Shown: positions 22,465 through 30,953 of the stretch, in pieces
Position numbering within the stretch: position 1 is the first letter of the stretch
Layout: each line of letters opens with the position of its first letter
Assembly (NCBI RefSeq): GCF_005153485.1
Contig: NZ_CP039740.1
Span: 2,359,001-2,423,000 of the forward strand
Length of the DNA stretch: 64,000 nucleotides
Source of the DNA: Pseudolabrys sp. FHR47
GTDB taxonomy: Bacteria > Pseudomonadota > Alphaproteobacteria > Rhizobiales > Xanthobacteraceae
Direction of reading: 5' to 3'
The notes under the pieces: generated by a model
The model's input: only the letters and a program-made list of their open reading frames with translations
What the model was told of the DNA's origin: nothing
Databases searched by the model: none
Position numbers and translations under genes: made by a program

Positions 22465-23817
22465 ATGGCGACCAACATCCTCATGCCTGCGCTGTCGCCC
22501 ACGATGGAGAAGGGCAACCTCGCCAAGTGGCTCAAGAAGGAAGGCGACAAGGTCAAGGCCGGCGACATCATCGCCGAGATCGAGACCGACAAGGCGACAA
22601 TGGAATACGAGGCGGTCGACGAGGGCACGATCGCCAAGATCATCGTCCCCGAAGGCACGCAAGACGTGGCGGTGAATTCGCCGATCGCCGTGCTCGCCGC
22701 CGAAGGCGAAGATGTGAATGCGGCGGCTTCGGGCGCTGCCAGCACGCCGAAGGCGGAAGCGCCGAAAGCCTCTGCGCCGAAGGAAGAACCGAAGAAGGCC
22801 GAACCAGCGCCTGTGGCGAAGCCGACGGCTTCCGCTGCTCCGCCTGCGCCCGTTGCGGCTCCCACGCCCGCGGCCTCCGGCGCGCGTATCTTCTCGTCGC
22901 CGCTGGCGCGCCGTCTCGCCAAGGATGCCGGCATCGACATCGCGCGCATTTCGGGCTCAGGCCCGCATGGCCGCGTTATTGCCAGTGACGTCGAAGCCGC
23001 CAAGTCCGGCAAGGGATTGAAGGCCGCGCCGGCCGGTGCGCCAATGGCGGCGGCTGCGCCGGGCGCGGCGCCAGCCATGACCGATGCGCAAATCCTCGGT
23101 CTCTACGAACCCGGCAACTACGAGAGCATTCCGCATGACGGCATGCGCCGCACCATTGCGCAGCGGCTCACCCTCGCCACCAACTCGATGCCGACCTTCT
23201 ATCTCACGGTCGATTGCGACCTTGGCAAGCTCATGGCGGCGCGCGAGGACATCAACAGCGCGGCGCCCAAGGGCGCGGACGGCAAGCCGGCCTATAAGCT
23301 GTCGGTCAACGATTTCGTCATCAAGGCAATGGCGATCGCGCTCCAGAAAATTCCGGAAGCCAATGTGTCGTGGACGGAGGCGGCGATGCTGCGCCACAAG
23401 CATTCCGACATCGGCGTTGCCGTCGCGCTGCCCTTCGGCCTGATCACGCCGATCATCCGTCAGGCCGAGATCAAGACTTTGTCCGCCATCTCCAACGAGA
23501 TGAAGGATCTGGCCGCGCGCGCCAAGGCCAAGAAGCTCAAGCCCAACGAGTACCAGGGCGGCTCGTCCTCCGTGTCGAACCTCGGCATGTATGGCATCAA
23601 GGACTTCACCGCCATCATCAACCCGCCGCAGTCGTCGATCCTCGCGGTCGGCACCGGCGAGGAGCGCGCGGTCGTGCGCAATGGCCAGATCGTCGCCGCA
23701 ACGATGATGAGCGTGACCTTGTCGTGCGATCACCGCGCCATGGACGGCGCGCTGGGCGCCGAACTCATCACCGCGTTCAAGAAGCTGATCGAAAACCCGG
23801 TGATGATGGTCGTTTAG
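22465..23817 (+). CDS. pdhC: Dihydrolipoamide acetyltransferase E2 of pyruvate dehydrogenase
   Basis: Core of the PDH complex; transfers acetyl to CoA. The 450-residue protein has one lipoyl domain (1-80), an Ala/Pro/Lys linker, the E1/E3-binding domain ([35 protein letters not shown], about 143-178), a second linker, and the catalytic domain ending with the HRAMDGA motif ([16 protein letters not shown]) that carries the active-site His and Asp. It starts 18 bases after pdhB. Confidence 0.97.
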   Translation: MATNILMPALSPTMEKGNLAKWLKKEGDKVKAGDIIAEIETDKATMEYEAVDEGTIAKIIVPEGTQDVAVNSPIAVLAAEGEDVNAAASGAASTPKAEAPKASAPKEEPKKAEPAPVAKPTASAAPPAPVAAPTPAASGARIFSSPLARRLAKDAGIDIARISGSGPHGRVIASDVEAAKSGKGLKAAPAGAPMAAAAPGAAPAMTDAQILGLYEPGNYESIPHDGMRRTIAQRLTLATNSMPTFYLTVDCDLGKLMAAREDINSAAPKGADGKPAYKLSVNDFVIKAMAIALQKIPEANVSWTEAAMLRHKHSDIGVAVALPFGLITPIIRQAEIKTLSAISNEMKDLAARAKAKKLKPNEYQGGSSSVSNLGMYGIKDFTAIINPPQSSILAVGTGEERAVVRNGQIVAATMMSVTLSCDHRAMDGALGAELITAFKKLIENPVMMVV

Positions 23818-23826
23818 AATTCCACC

Positions 23827-23908
23827 GTCATGCCCGGCCTTGTGCCGGGCATCCACGTCTTAGGTCCGGAAGAAAGGCGTGGATGGCCGGGACAAGCCCG
23901 GCCATGAC
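23827..23908. repeat. Two-lobed palindromic repeat between pdhC and lpdA
   Basis: An 82-base element with outer inverted ends GTCATG...CATGAC, inner arms ATCCACG / CGTGGAT, and two small hairpins CCCGGC-CTTGT-GCCGGG and CCGGGACAAGCCCGG, one in each half. This is the palindrome family widespread in Bradyrhizobium-like genomes. It fills most of the 126-base gap between E2 and E3 genes. Confidence 0.8.
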
Positions 23909-23943
23909 AAAAGGATAGCCGGCGCAATTTTGAGCGAGGCTTC

Positions 23944-25371
23944 ATGGCCGACACATCTTTCGACATCATCATCATCGGCGCCGGGCCGGGCGGCTATGTT
24001 ACCGCCATTCGCGCGGCGCAGCTTGGCTACAAGGTCGCGGTGGTGGAGCGCCAGTTCCTCGGCGGCATCTGTAACAACTGGGGCTGCATTCCGACCAAGG
24101 CGCTGCTGCGCTCGGCGGAAATCTATCACTACATGACCCACGCCAAGGACTACGGCCTGGCGGCGGAAAACGTGAAGGCCGATCCCGTCGCCGTGATTCA
24201 GCGCTCGCGCAATGTCGTCAACCGGCTCAATACCGGCGTCGGCTTCCTGTTCAAGAGGAACAAAATCACGACGATCAAGGGCGAGGCGACGATCGACGCG
24301 CCCGGCAAGATCACGGTGAAGAACTACGACTCGCCGCTCGTGAACATGCCGAAGGACGCGCTCGGCGCCGGCACCTATCAGGCCAAGCACATCATCGTTG
24401 CCACCGGCGCGCGGCCGCGCACGCTGCCGGGCCTCGAGCCGGACGGCAAGCTAGTCTGGACCTATTTCGACGCGCTCGCCGCCACCAAATTTCCGAAGTC
24501 GCTGCTGGTGGTCGGCTCCGGCGCCATCGGCATCGAGTTCGCCTCGTTCTACCGCACCATGGGCGCCGAGGTGACCGTGGTCGAGGTGCTGCCGCAGATT
24601 CTCCCCGTGGAGGATACCGAGATCGCCGGCATCGCCCGCAAGCAGTTCGAGAAGCAGGGCATCAAGATCATGGCGAACGCCAAGGTGACGAAGCTCGACA
24701 AGAAGGCCGACAGCGTCACCGCCACCATCGAGGCGAACGGCAAGACTGAGCAGATCACCGTCGATCGCGTCATCGCCGCCGTCGGCGTCGTTGGCAATAT
24801 CGAGAATATCGGGCTTGAGAAGGTCGGCGTGAAGATCGAGCGCGGCGTCATCAAGATCGACGACTACGGCAAGACCAATGTGCCGGGCATCTATGCCATC
24901 GGTGATGTGGCCGGGCCGCCGATGCTGGCGCACAAGGCCGAGCATGAAGGCGTCGTCTGCGTCGAGGCCATCAAGGGCTTGCATCCGCACCCGATGAACA
25001 AGCAGATGATCCCGGGCTGCACCTATTGCCACCCGCAGATCGCCTCGGTCGGCCTCACCGAGGCTGCCGCCAAGGCCAAGGGCCTCGATATCCGCGTCGG
25101 CCGCTTTCCGTTCATGGGCAACGGCAAGGCCATTGCGCAGGGCGAGGACCAGGGCCTCGTCAAGGTCATCTTCGACAAGAAGACCGGCCAGTTGCTCGGC
25201 GCGCACATGGTCGGCTCGGAAGTCACCGAACTCATTCAGGGCTTCGTCGTGGCGATGAATCTGGAGACCACCGAAGAAGAGTTGATGCACACCATCTTCC
25301 CGCATCCGACGATTTCGGAGACGATGAAGGAAGCGGTGCTCGATGCTTACGGGCGCGTCTTGAATATGTAG
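23944..25371 (+). CDS. lpdA: Dihydrolipoamide dehydrogenase E3
   Basis: Reoxidises dihydrolipoamide with NAD+. The 475-residue flavoprotein has the FAD motif IIIIGAGPGGYVTAIRAAQ, a redox disulfide Cys43/Cys48 in GGICNNWGCIPTKALL, a NAD fold (VVGSGAIGIEFASF), and the C-terminal His-Glu pair in FPHPTISETMKEA. The active-site CNNWGC differs from the common CLNVGC, and an extra CXXC (Cys359, Cys362, in GCTYCHPQ) is seen in the FAD/central region. It completes the PDH operon. Confidence 0.95.
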   Translation: MADTSFDIIIIGAGPGGYVTAIRAAQLGYKVAVVERQFLGGICNNWGCIPTKALLRSAEIYHYMTHAKDYGLAAENVKADPVAVIQRSRNVVNRLNTGVGFLFKRNKITTIKGEATIDAPGKITVKNYDSPLVNMPKDALGAGTYQAKHIIVATGARPRTLPGLEPDGKLVWTYFDALAATKFPKSLLVVGSGAIGIEFASFYRTMGAEVTVVEVLPQILPVEDTEIAGIARKQFEKQGIKIMANAKVTKLDKKADSVTATIEANGKTEQITVDRVIAAVGVVGNIENIGLEKVGVKIERGVIKIDDYGKTNVPGIYAIGDVAGPPMLAHKAEHEGVVCVEAIKGLHPHPMNKQMIPGCTYCHPQIASVGLTEAAAKAKGLDIRVGRFPFMGNGKAIAQGEDQGLVKVIFDKKTGQLLGAHMVGSEVTELIQGFVVAMNLETTEEELMHTIFPHPTISETMKEAVLDAYGRVLNM

Positions 25372-25399
25372 GTCGCGCAGGCGACCGGCGGAGGGATCA

Positions 25400-26455
25400 A
25401 TGGCGAAGTACAACTCCATCCTCGACACCGTCGGCCGCACGCCGTGCGTCAAGATCAACAAGCTCGGGCCGAAGGGCATCAATCTCTACGTCAAGATCGA
25501 AGCCTTCAATCCGCTGGGCTCGGTCAAGGATCGCTTGGCGCTCGGCGTCATCGAGGCGGCCGAGAAGTCCGGCGAGCTCAAGCCCGGCATGACCGTGGTT
25601 GAAGCGACCTCCGGCAACACCGGCATTGGTTTGGCGATGGTTTGCGCCGCCAAAGGTTATCCGCTGGTGGTCACTATGGCGGAAACATTCAGCGTCGAAC
25701 GCCGCAAGCTGATGCGCTTCTTAGGGGCCAAGGTGGTGCTCACGCCCGCTGCCGGCCGCGGCTTCGGCATGGTCGCCAAGGCGCAGGAACTGGCGAAAGC
25801 GCATGGCTGGTTCCTGACGCGGCAGTTCGAGAACGAAGCCAATCCCGACATGCACGAGCGCACTACCGGCCCCGAGATCGTCGCCGACTTCAAGGACAGT
25901 GGCCTCGATTACTGGGTCACCGGCTTTGGTACCGGCGGCACGTTCAACGGCGTGTCGCGCGTGCTGCGCAAGGAAATGCCGAACACCAAGATCGTGCTGT
26001 GCGAGCCGGCCGATGCGCCGATGGTGTCGTCGCATACGCCGCAGGAGCGCAACGCCGACGGCACGCCCGCCAAACCTAACGCCGCCTTCAAGCCGCATCC
26101 AATGCAGGGCTGGTCGCCGGACTTCGTGCCGAAGATCACCGCCGAAGCCGTCGATCGCGGCGCGGCCAATGAGATCGTCACCATCGCTGGTCCAGAGGCG
26201 ATGAAATGCGCCAAGGACCTGGCGCAGAAGGAAGGCATCTTCGTCGGCATCACGGCCGGCGCGACGCTGGCCGGCGCGCTCAAGGTGGCCGAGAAGGCCG
26301 CGCCGGGCTCGACGATTTTGGCTATGCTGCCGGATACCGGCGAGCGCTATCTGTCGACGCCGCTGTTCGCCGATGTCGGCGCCGACATGAACGACGACGA
26401 GGTCAAGATTTCGCTGTCCACGCCGGGCCATCAGATGCCGGCGAAGACGGCTTAG
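25400..26455 (+). CDS. cysK: Cysteine synthase-like PLP enzyme (CysK family)
   Basis: Fold-type II PLP enzyme, most likely O-acetylserine sulfhydrylase. The 351-residue protein has the PLP Lys43 in NPLGSVKDR, the Asn loop TSGNTGIGLA, FGTGGTFNGVSR and MLPDTGERYLST. The region that in classical CysK reads HKIQGIGAGF is here HPMQGWSPDF, preceded by an insertion of about 20 residues (TPQERNADGTPAKPNAAFK), so substrate preference could differ. It starts 29 bases after lpdA behind GGAGG. Confidence 0.85.
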   Translation: MAKYNSILDTVGRTPCVKINKLGPKGINLYVKIEAFNPLGSVKDRLALGVIEAAEKSGELKPGMTVVEATSGNTGIGLAMVCAAKGYPLVVTMAETFSVERRKLMRFLGAKVVLTPAAGRGFGMVAKAQELAKAHGWFLTRQFENEANPDMHERTTGPEIVADFKDSGLDYWVTGFGTGGTFNGVSRVLRKEMPNTKIVLCEPADAPMVSSHTPQERNADGTPAKPNAAFKPHPMQGWSPDFVPKITAEAVDRGAANEIVTIAGPEAMKCAKDLAQKEGIFVGITAGATLAGALKVAEKAAPGSTILAMLPDTGERYLSTPLFADVGADMNDDEVKISLSTPGHQMPAKTA

Positions 26456-26480
26456 AGCGATCAACGAAGAGGGGGGCATC

Positions 26481-26723
26481 ATGGGTATCATCGCGTGGAT
26501 CGTGGTCGGCCTGGTCGCCGGCTGGCTGGCGAATGTCATTCTCGGCGGCCGCGGCGGCCTGCTGGTCAACCTGGCGGTCGGCCTCGTCGGCGCCATCGTC
26601 GCCGGCGCCATCCTGCCGCGGCTTGGTATTTTCATCGCCGGCGATTTCATCGGCAGCATCATCAGCGCCACCATCGGCGCCGTGATCTTCCTGTTCATCT
26701 GGCGGGCGATCCGGGGAGCCTGA
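26481..26723 (+). CDS. GlsB/YeaQ/YmgE family small membrane protein
   Basis: An 80-residue protein almost entirely of three hydrophobic, glycine-rich helices ([56 protein letters not shown]). This matches the transglycosylase-associated / GlsB stress family, whose role is unclear. It starts 25 bases after cysK with GGGGG upstream. Confidence 0.85.
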   Translation: MGIIAWIVVGLVAGWLANVILGGRGGLLVNLAVGLVGAIVAGAILPRLGIFIAGDFIGSIISATIGAVIFLFIWRAIRGA

Positions 26724-26781
26724 TACCCCGGTTCCGCATGGCTTGCCTTGCGGCGAAGCCGTAGCAGCCGTAAGTAATGTC

Positions 26782-27738
26782 ATGGCCGTCGTCCTCGACC
26801 TGATCAACAATCCGCGCCCCCGGCACCCGGAAAAGGCGCACCGCCCGGATTCGGTCCAGCCGCCGAAGCCGGACTGGATTCGCGTCAAGGCGCCGATCTC
26901 CAAGGGCTACAACGAGACCCACGCGCTGATGCGCGCCAATGGCCTGTTCACCGTCTGCGAGGAGGCCGGCTGCCCCAATATCGGCGAGTGCTGGGAGAAG
27001 AAGCACGCCACCTTCATGATCATGGGCGACACCTGCACGCGGGCCTGCGCCTTCTGCAACGTCAAGACCGGCCTGCCGGGCGCGCTCGACGCCGCCGAAC
27101 CCGAGCATGTCGGGCAGGCGACCGCCAAGCTGGGGCTGGCGCATATCGTCGTCACCTCGGTCGATCGCGACGATCTCGCCGATGGCGGTGCGCAGCATTT
27201 TGCGCAAACCATCGGCGCGATCCGCACCCATGCGCCCGGCACCACCATCGAAATCCTCACGCCCGATTTCCTGCGCAAGGATGGCGCGGTCGAGGTCGTG
27301 GTCGCGGCCAAGCCCGACGTGTTCAACCACAATCTCGAAACCGTGCCGTCACTTTATCTGACGGTGCGACCCGGCGCGCGCTACTTCCATTCACTGCGCC
27401 TGTTGCAGCGCGTGAAGGAACTCGATCCGTTCATGTTCACCAAGTCCGGCATCATGGTCGGGCTGGGCGAAGAGCGGAACGAGATTCTTCAGGTGATGGA
27501 CGACCTGCGTTCGGCCGGCGTCGATTTCCTCACCATCGGCCAGTATCTGCAGCCGACGAAGAAACACCACGAGGTGAAGCGCTTCGTGCCGCCGGACGAG
27601 TTCAAGTCGCTCGAGACCGTGGCCTATTCGAAGGGCTTCCTGATGGTGTCGGCCTCGCCGCTGACGCGCTCGTCGCACCATGCCGGCGAGGACTTCGCGC
27701 GATTGAAGGCGGCGCGCGAAGCGATGCTTAAACGATGA
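26782..27738 (+). CDS. lipA: Lipoyl synthase LipA
   Basis: Radical SAM enzyme that inserts two sulfurs into octanoyl groups, making the lipoyl cofactor used by the PDH subunits just upstream. The 318-residue protein has the auxiliary-cluster Cys59, Cys64, Cys70 ([12 protein letters not shown]) and the radical SAM cluster Cys85, Cys89, Cys92 (CTRACAFC). A C-terminal SSHHAGED contains the RSS(Y/H)-type Ser ligand. ATG at 26782 ([18 protein letters not shown]) is chosen; the 13 codons readable before it lack family character. Confidence 0.97.
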   Translation: MAVVLDLINNPRPRHPEKAHRPDSVQPPKPDWIRVKAPISKGYNETHALMRANGLFTVCEEAGCPNIGECWEKKHATFMIMGDTCTRACAFCNVKTGLPGALDAAEPEHVGQATAKLGLAHIVVTSVDRDDLADGGAQHFAQTIGAIRTHAPGTTIEILTPDFLRKDGAVEVVVAAKPDVFNHNLETVPSLYLTVRPGARYFHSLRLLQRVKELDPFMFTKSGIMVGLGEERNEILQVMDDLRSAGVDFLTIGQYLQPTKKHHEVKRFVPPDEFKSLETVAYSKGFLMVSASPLTRSSHHAGEDFARLKAAREAMLKR

Positions 27739-27751
27739 AGCGTCTGCTTTT

Positions 27752-27890
27752 TTATCCCTCCCCCGAAGGGGGAGGGTGGCGAGCCATAAGCGCAGCGCAA
27801 TGGCGAGCCGGGTGGGGCCTTCATGCCCCAACCCCACCCGTCCGCTCGCTTGCGCTCGCGTCCACCCTCCCCGAAGACGGGGAGGGATAA
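27752..27890. repeat. GC-rich inverted repeat element between lipA and the COQ10-like gene
   Basis: A 139-base element with ends TTATCCCTCCCC / GGGGAGGGATAA, a first hairpin CCCTCCCCC-GAAG-GGGGAGGG, and further inverted pieces (GGGTGGGG / CCCCACCC; CGAGCG-type arms). It belongs to a repeat class frequent in Hyphomicrobiales. Its right end (GGAGGG at 27881-27886) is positioned 6 bases before the next ATG and acts as that gene's ribosome binding site. Confidence 0.8.
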
Positions 27891-27892
27891 GA

Positions 27893-28357
27893 ATGCCCCA
27901 ATTCACGAACAAGCGCCGCGTGCGCCATGCCGCGGCCGACATGTTCGATCTCGTCGCCGACGTCGAGAAATATCCGCAGTTCGTGCCGCTGTGCCAGAGC
28001 CTGCGCGTGCGCAGCCGCGCCGATAAAGGCGAGGGCATCGAGGTGCTGACCGCGTCGATGACGGTCGCCTATAAGCTGATCCAGCAGACCTTCTTGAGCC
28101 GCGTCACGCTCGACCGGCCGAACCTGAAAATCCTGGTCGAATATCTCGACGGCCCGTTCAGCCGCCTGCAGAACCGCTGGTCGTTCAAGCCGACCGGCGA
28201 GGATACCTGCGAAGTAGAGTTCTACATCGACTACGAGTTCAGGAGCCGCACCTTCGGCATGCTGATGGGCGCGGTGTTCGACACCGTGTTCCGCAAGATG
28301 GCGGCGGCATTCGAACAGCGGGCCGACAAGGTCTACGGGCGCAAGGCTGCCACGTGA
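27893..28357 (+). CDS. COQ10-like / RatA-like START-domain protein
   Basis: A 154-residue polyketide-cyclase/START-type protein of the COQ10 family, thought to bind ubiquinone and support its delivery to the respiratory chain. It shows HAAADMFDLVADVEKYPQFVPLCQSLRV, the DGPFSRLQNRWSF segment and FGMLMGAVFDTVFRKMAAAFEQRA helix typical of the family. ATG at 27893 is chosen; its Shine-Dalgarno is the end of the preceding repeat element. It follows lipA in many alphaproteobacteria. Confidence 0.88.
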   Translation: MPQFTNKRRVRHAAADMFDLVADVEKYPQFVPLCQSLRVRSRADKGEGIEVLTASMTVAYKLIQQTFLSRVTLDRPNLKILVEYLDGPFSRLQNRWSFKPTGEDTCEVEFYIDYEFRSRTFGMLMGAVFDTVFRKMAAAFEQRADKVYGRKAAT

Positions 28358-28370
28358 CGAAGGCCTAAGA

Positions 28371-29882
28371 TTATTTCCGTGGCAGACGCGCAAGCGAGGC
28401 CAGCATCGCGTCACTCTCGGCCGAGCGCCGATAGGACCGGATCAGCTCTTCCGCGTCCTTGATCGTGGGGCCAACGTCGCAGCCATGCTCGCCCAGCCAA
28501 ATCAGCGCCGCGAAGTGCTTTCCGCGCCCGCCGAGGCGGCCGAGCAGTTCATCGTAGGAACGGGGATCGTCGGCCTTCGGCCGGTACGTTTTCGCGAACG
28601 CCTCTTTGATCTGCGTGAGCGCGGCGCGGCATAGTTCCGGCGTCGCTTCGAGATCGAGCTGCGGCAGATAGGTCATGGCCGTCCAGGCCATATGTTCGTC
28701 CGAGCGATTATTCAGCATCGTCACAATGTCGGCATTACGGTGCGGCAGTGTCCGCGCACCGGCCAAAGCCCGTGTCCGATACTCCTCCTCTTCGGTGAAA
28801 CTCAACCAGGCCTTGAGCGAGGCCTTCGGCGTCAGCATCGAGAACCGTTCGGGATAATCGCGCAGGACCCGCCCCAGTTCCTGCGGATCGCGCAACCGCT
28901 TCAGCTCATAGAATTCGAACGCCGGATCACGATAGGCGCTCGCCATCTGCTCCCAGGCCAGAGACTCCGCGTCGCACGAGCAGTCATAGCCGACCAGCCA
29001 CTTCATCGCCGTAACGGCATCGGTGACGTGCTGCGCGATGACGGTGTAGGGCTTCGTTTCCCCGGACTTGAGCATCAACGGCCCAACGTTCTGTCGCAGC
29101 TGCGCGCGGGCCTTCTCGCAAAGGGACTGCGTCGGATCGAGGTGGAGCCAGCCGAGATAACGCAGCGGAAATTCGCCGCGGGCCAACATGGCTTCAGCCT
29201 CGCTCTGGCGTGTCGGTAGTCTGCGGAGGCGCCTGTTCAGCTCGGCTTCCTTCTCGCCATAGAACGCGCCCATGAACGGCAGCAACTGCGCCAGACCCGC
29301 ATCGGCCGGAAGCTTGTCGTAATCGGCTTCTGTCTTGGCGCGCGCCGCGGCAATCGTCTCCTTGGCGCTGTCGCGCATCAGGTTGAACGGCACGACCGCC
29401 AGACACAGCACGAACACGGCCCCCCAAATTGCCGGCACCACGACGTGCGCTGGCAATATGGAACGCATGCCGGGCAAGAGCGTCCAGAACGCGAAGCCGA
29501 GCACCAGCAGCGGCAGACTGGCGGGAATCACGATCGGCCATAGATAGGGTGGCTCGTTCGGGTTCGTCAGCAGCCCCATGGCGAACAGCGAGGCGATGGC
29601 CGATGCAGGGATCAGGATGACCGCAGCCGTGACGACCGGCCAGCCGGCCCCACCCTTGGCGAGGGCGATGGTGAGTATGATCACCAGCAACACCCACAAC
29701 GCGACAAGCGTAATCACCGCGTAAGCCTGGGAATAAGCATTGCCCGCAGGGTCGCTGCCGGCCATGTCGGATAATAGCGACACCGCGCCGACGTACAGGA
29801 TCAACGCGAGAAAGCCCAAGGCCACGCACAGGCCGAGCGTGACCGGCGAAACCTTTCCGACGATTGCCATCGAGTGCCCCAT
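28371..29882 (-). CDS. Unrecognised membrane protein with long C-terminal domain
   Basis: I do not recognise this 503-residue protein. The first 170 residues contain five predicted membrane helices (about 13-37, 52-74, 81-103, 112-136, 147-168). The remaining 330 residues are soluble and mostly helical, with a CSCD cluster (YDCSCDAESL) and repeated helix pairs reminiscent of, but not clearly, tetratricopeptide-like repeats. Codon use and GC are like the neighbours. It lies 53 bases downstream of tspO on the same strand and may be the last gene of the ispDF-cinA-tspO unit. Confidence 0.7.
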   Translation of the reverse strand: MGHSMAIVGKVSPVTLGLCVALGFLALILYVGAVSLLSDMAGSDPAGNAYSQAYAVITLVALWVLLVIILTIALAKGGAGWPVVTAAVILIPASAIASLFAMGLLTNPNEPPYLWPIVIPASLPLLVLGFAFWTLLPGMRSILPAHVVVPAIWGAVFVLCLAVVPFNLMRDSAKETIAAARAKTEADYDKLPADAGLAQLLPFMGAFYGEKEAELNRRLRRLPTRQSEAEAMLARGEFPLRYLGWLHLDPTQSLCEKARAQLRQNVGPLMLKSGETKPYTVIAQHVTDAVTAMKWLVGYDCSCDAESLAWEQMASAYRDPAFEFYELKRLRDPQELGRVLRDYPERFSMLTPKASLKAWLSFTEEEEYRTRALAGARTLPHRNADIVTMLNNRSDEHMAWTAMTYLPQLDLEATPELCRAALTQIKEAFAKTYRPKADDPRSYDELLGRLGGRGKHFAALIWLGEHGCDVGPTIKDAEELIRSYRRSAESDAMLASLARLPRK

Positions 29883-29935
29883 GCTGCCGTCTGCAGGGCA
29901 GCAGTATGGCGCACTTTACGGCCGCCGCGAAATAC

Positions 29936-30424
29936 CTAGCCGTTCAGCCACCAGATCGACGCGTTGAGCAGCGTCGCGAAGCCGACCCAGAGCGCGAGCG
30001 GTGCCATCGTGATGCCGGCAAGTCGATCGGCGCGGTAGAAGGCGGTCACCGTGGCGATCACCAGCGCGAGCTGCGGCACGATGTTGATAAGCCCGAGCAG
30101 CGGATTCTCGGCGGCAAAGAACATCCACGACCACGCCACATTGAACGCAAGCTGCAAGGCGAACAGCACGAGCGCTCGCTTGCGTACCGCCGTCTCCGGC
30201 TGCCACATCACGCGAATGGTGGCGAAGGCCATCAGCACATAGAGCGTCGTCCACGCCGGGCCAAACACCCAATTCGGCGGATTGAGCGGCGGCTTGGCGA
30301 GGCCGGCGTACCACGGCGCCAGATGCGGAAAGGTTGCGATCTGGCCGAGCACCGAGGCCGCGACGATCGCGGCGATCGGTACGAGCGCGTGATACCAGGG
30401 GCGCTTGGTTTGGGTGTCGGTCAT
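29936..30424 (-). CDS. tspO: TspO/MBR family tryptophan-rich sensory protein
   Basis: Five-helix membrane protein that binds tetrapyrroles and affects porphyrin-linked and stress regulation. The 162-residue protein has the family core PPLNPPNWVFGPAWTTLYVLMAFA and Trp-rich helices (AWSWMFF, SIWWLNG). Its ATG overlaps the cinA stop (ATGA at 30421-30424), so the two are translationally coupled. Confidence 0.93.
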   Translation of the reverse strand: MTDTQTKRPWYHALVPIAAIVAASVLGQIATFPHLAPWYAGLAKPPLNPPNWVFGPAWTTLYVLMAFATIRVMWQPETAVRKRALVLFALQLAFNVAWSWMFFAAENPLLGLINIVPQLALVIATVTAFYRADRLAGITMAPLALWVGFATLLNASIWWLNG

Positions 30425-30945
30425 ATCGCCCGATGGGGCGGGTAAGCCTCTTCGCCCTCAGCCATCTCGTGCAGCATCCTGAACGCCTGAAGCACGGAAT
30501 GTTTCCGCACCTCGGCGCGACCTATATCGCCGAAGCGCTTTTCGGCATGGGTGAGCTTGCCAGAGCGCGATGCGACGGCGAAATGCACGAGCCCCACCGG
30601 CTTGGTCGGCGTGCCGCCATCCGGGCCGGCGATGCCCGTCACCGATACGGCGAGATGCACGCGGGAATGACCGAGCACGCCGGAGGCCATCGCTTCGGCC
30701 ACTTCGCGGCTTACCGCGCCGTGCCTGGCCAGAAGGTCGCGCGAGACGCCGAGCATCTCGTTCTTGGCCTCGTTGGAATAGGTGATGAAGCCGCGGTCGA
30801 GAATACTCGAGGTGCCCGGCACTTCGGTCAGCGTGCCGGCGACCAGACCAGCAGTGCATGACTCGGCGGTGGCGACAAGCAGGTTCTTGCGCTTGCAGAT
30901 GTCGAGCAGATCACGCGCCGCCTTGACGATGTCCTCATCGAGCAT
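30421..30945 (-). CDS. pncC: CinA C-terminal-type nicotinamide-nucleotide amidase
   Basis: Deamidates NMN in the pyridine nucleotide cycle. This 174-residue stand-alone domain has LLVATAESCTAGLVAGTLTEVPGTSSILDRGFITYSNEAK and SVTGIAGPDGGTPTKPVGLVHFA, the family hallmark motifs. ATG at 30945 avoids overlap with ispDF (stop at 30954); an in-frame GTG at 30972 would overlap it. Coupled to tspO by ATGA. Confidence 0.93.
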   Translation of the reverse strand: MLDEDIVKAARDLLDICKRKNLLVATAESCTAGLVAGTLTEVPGTSSILDRGFITYSNEAKNEMLGVSRDLLARHGAVSREVAEAMASGVLGHSRVHLAVSVTGIAGPDGGTPTKPVGLVHFAVASRSGKLTHAEKRFGDIGRAEVRKHSVLQAFRMLHEMAEGEEAYPPHRAI

Positions 30946-30953
30946 TGTGTTCC

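Noticed and set aside
21067..22662. 531-codon frame opposite pdhB
   Set aside because: Antisense shadow; the sense strand encodes an intact PDH E1-beta with all motifs.
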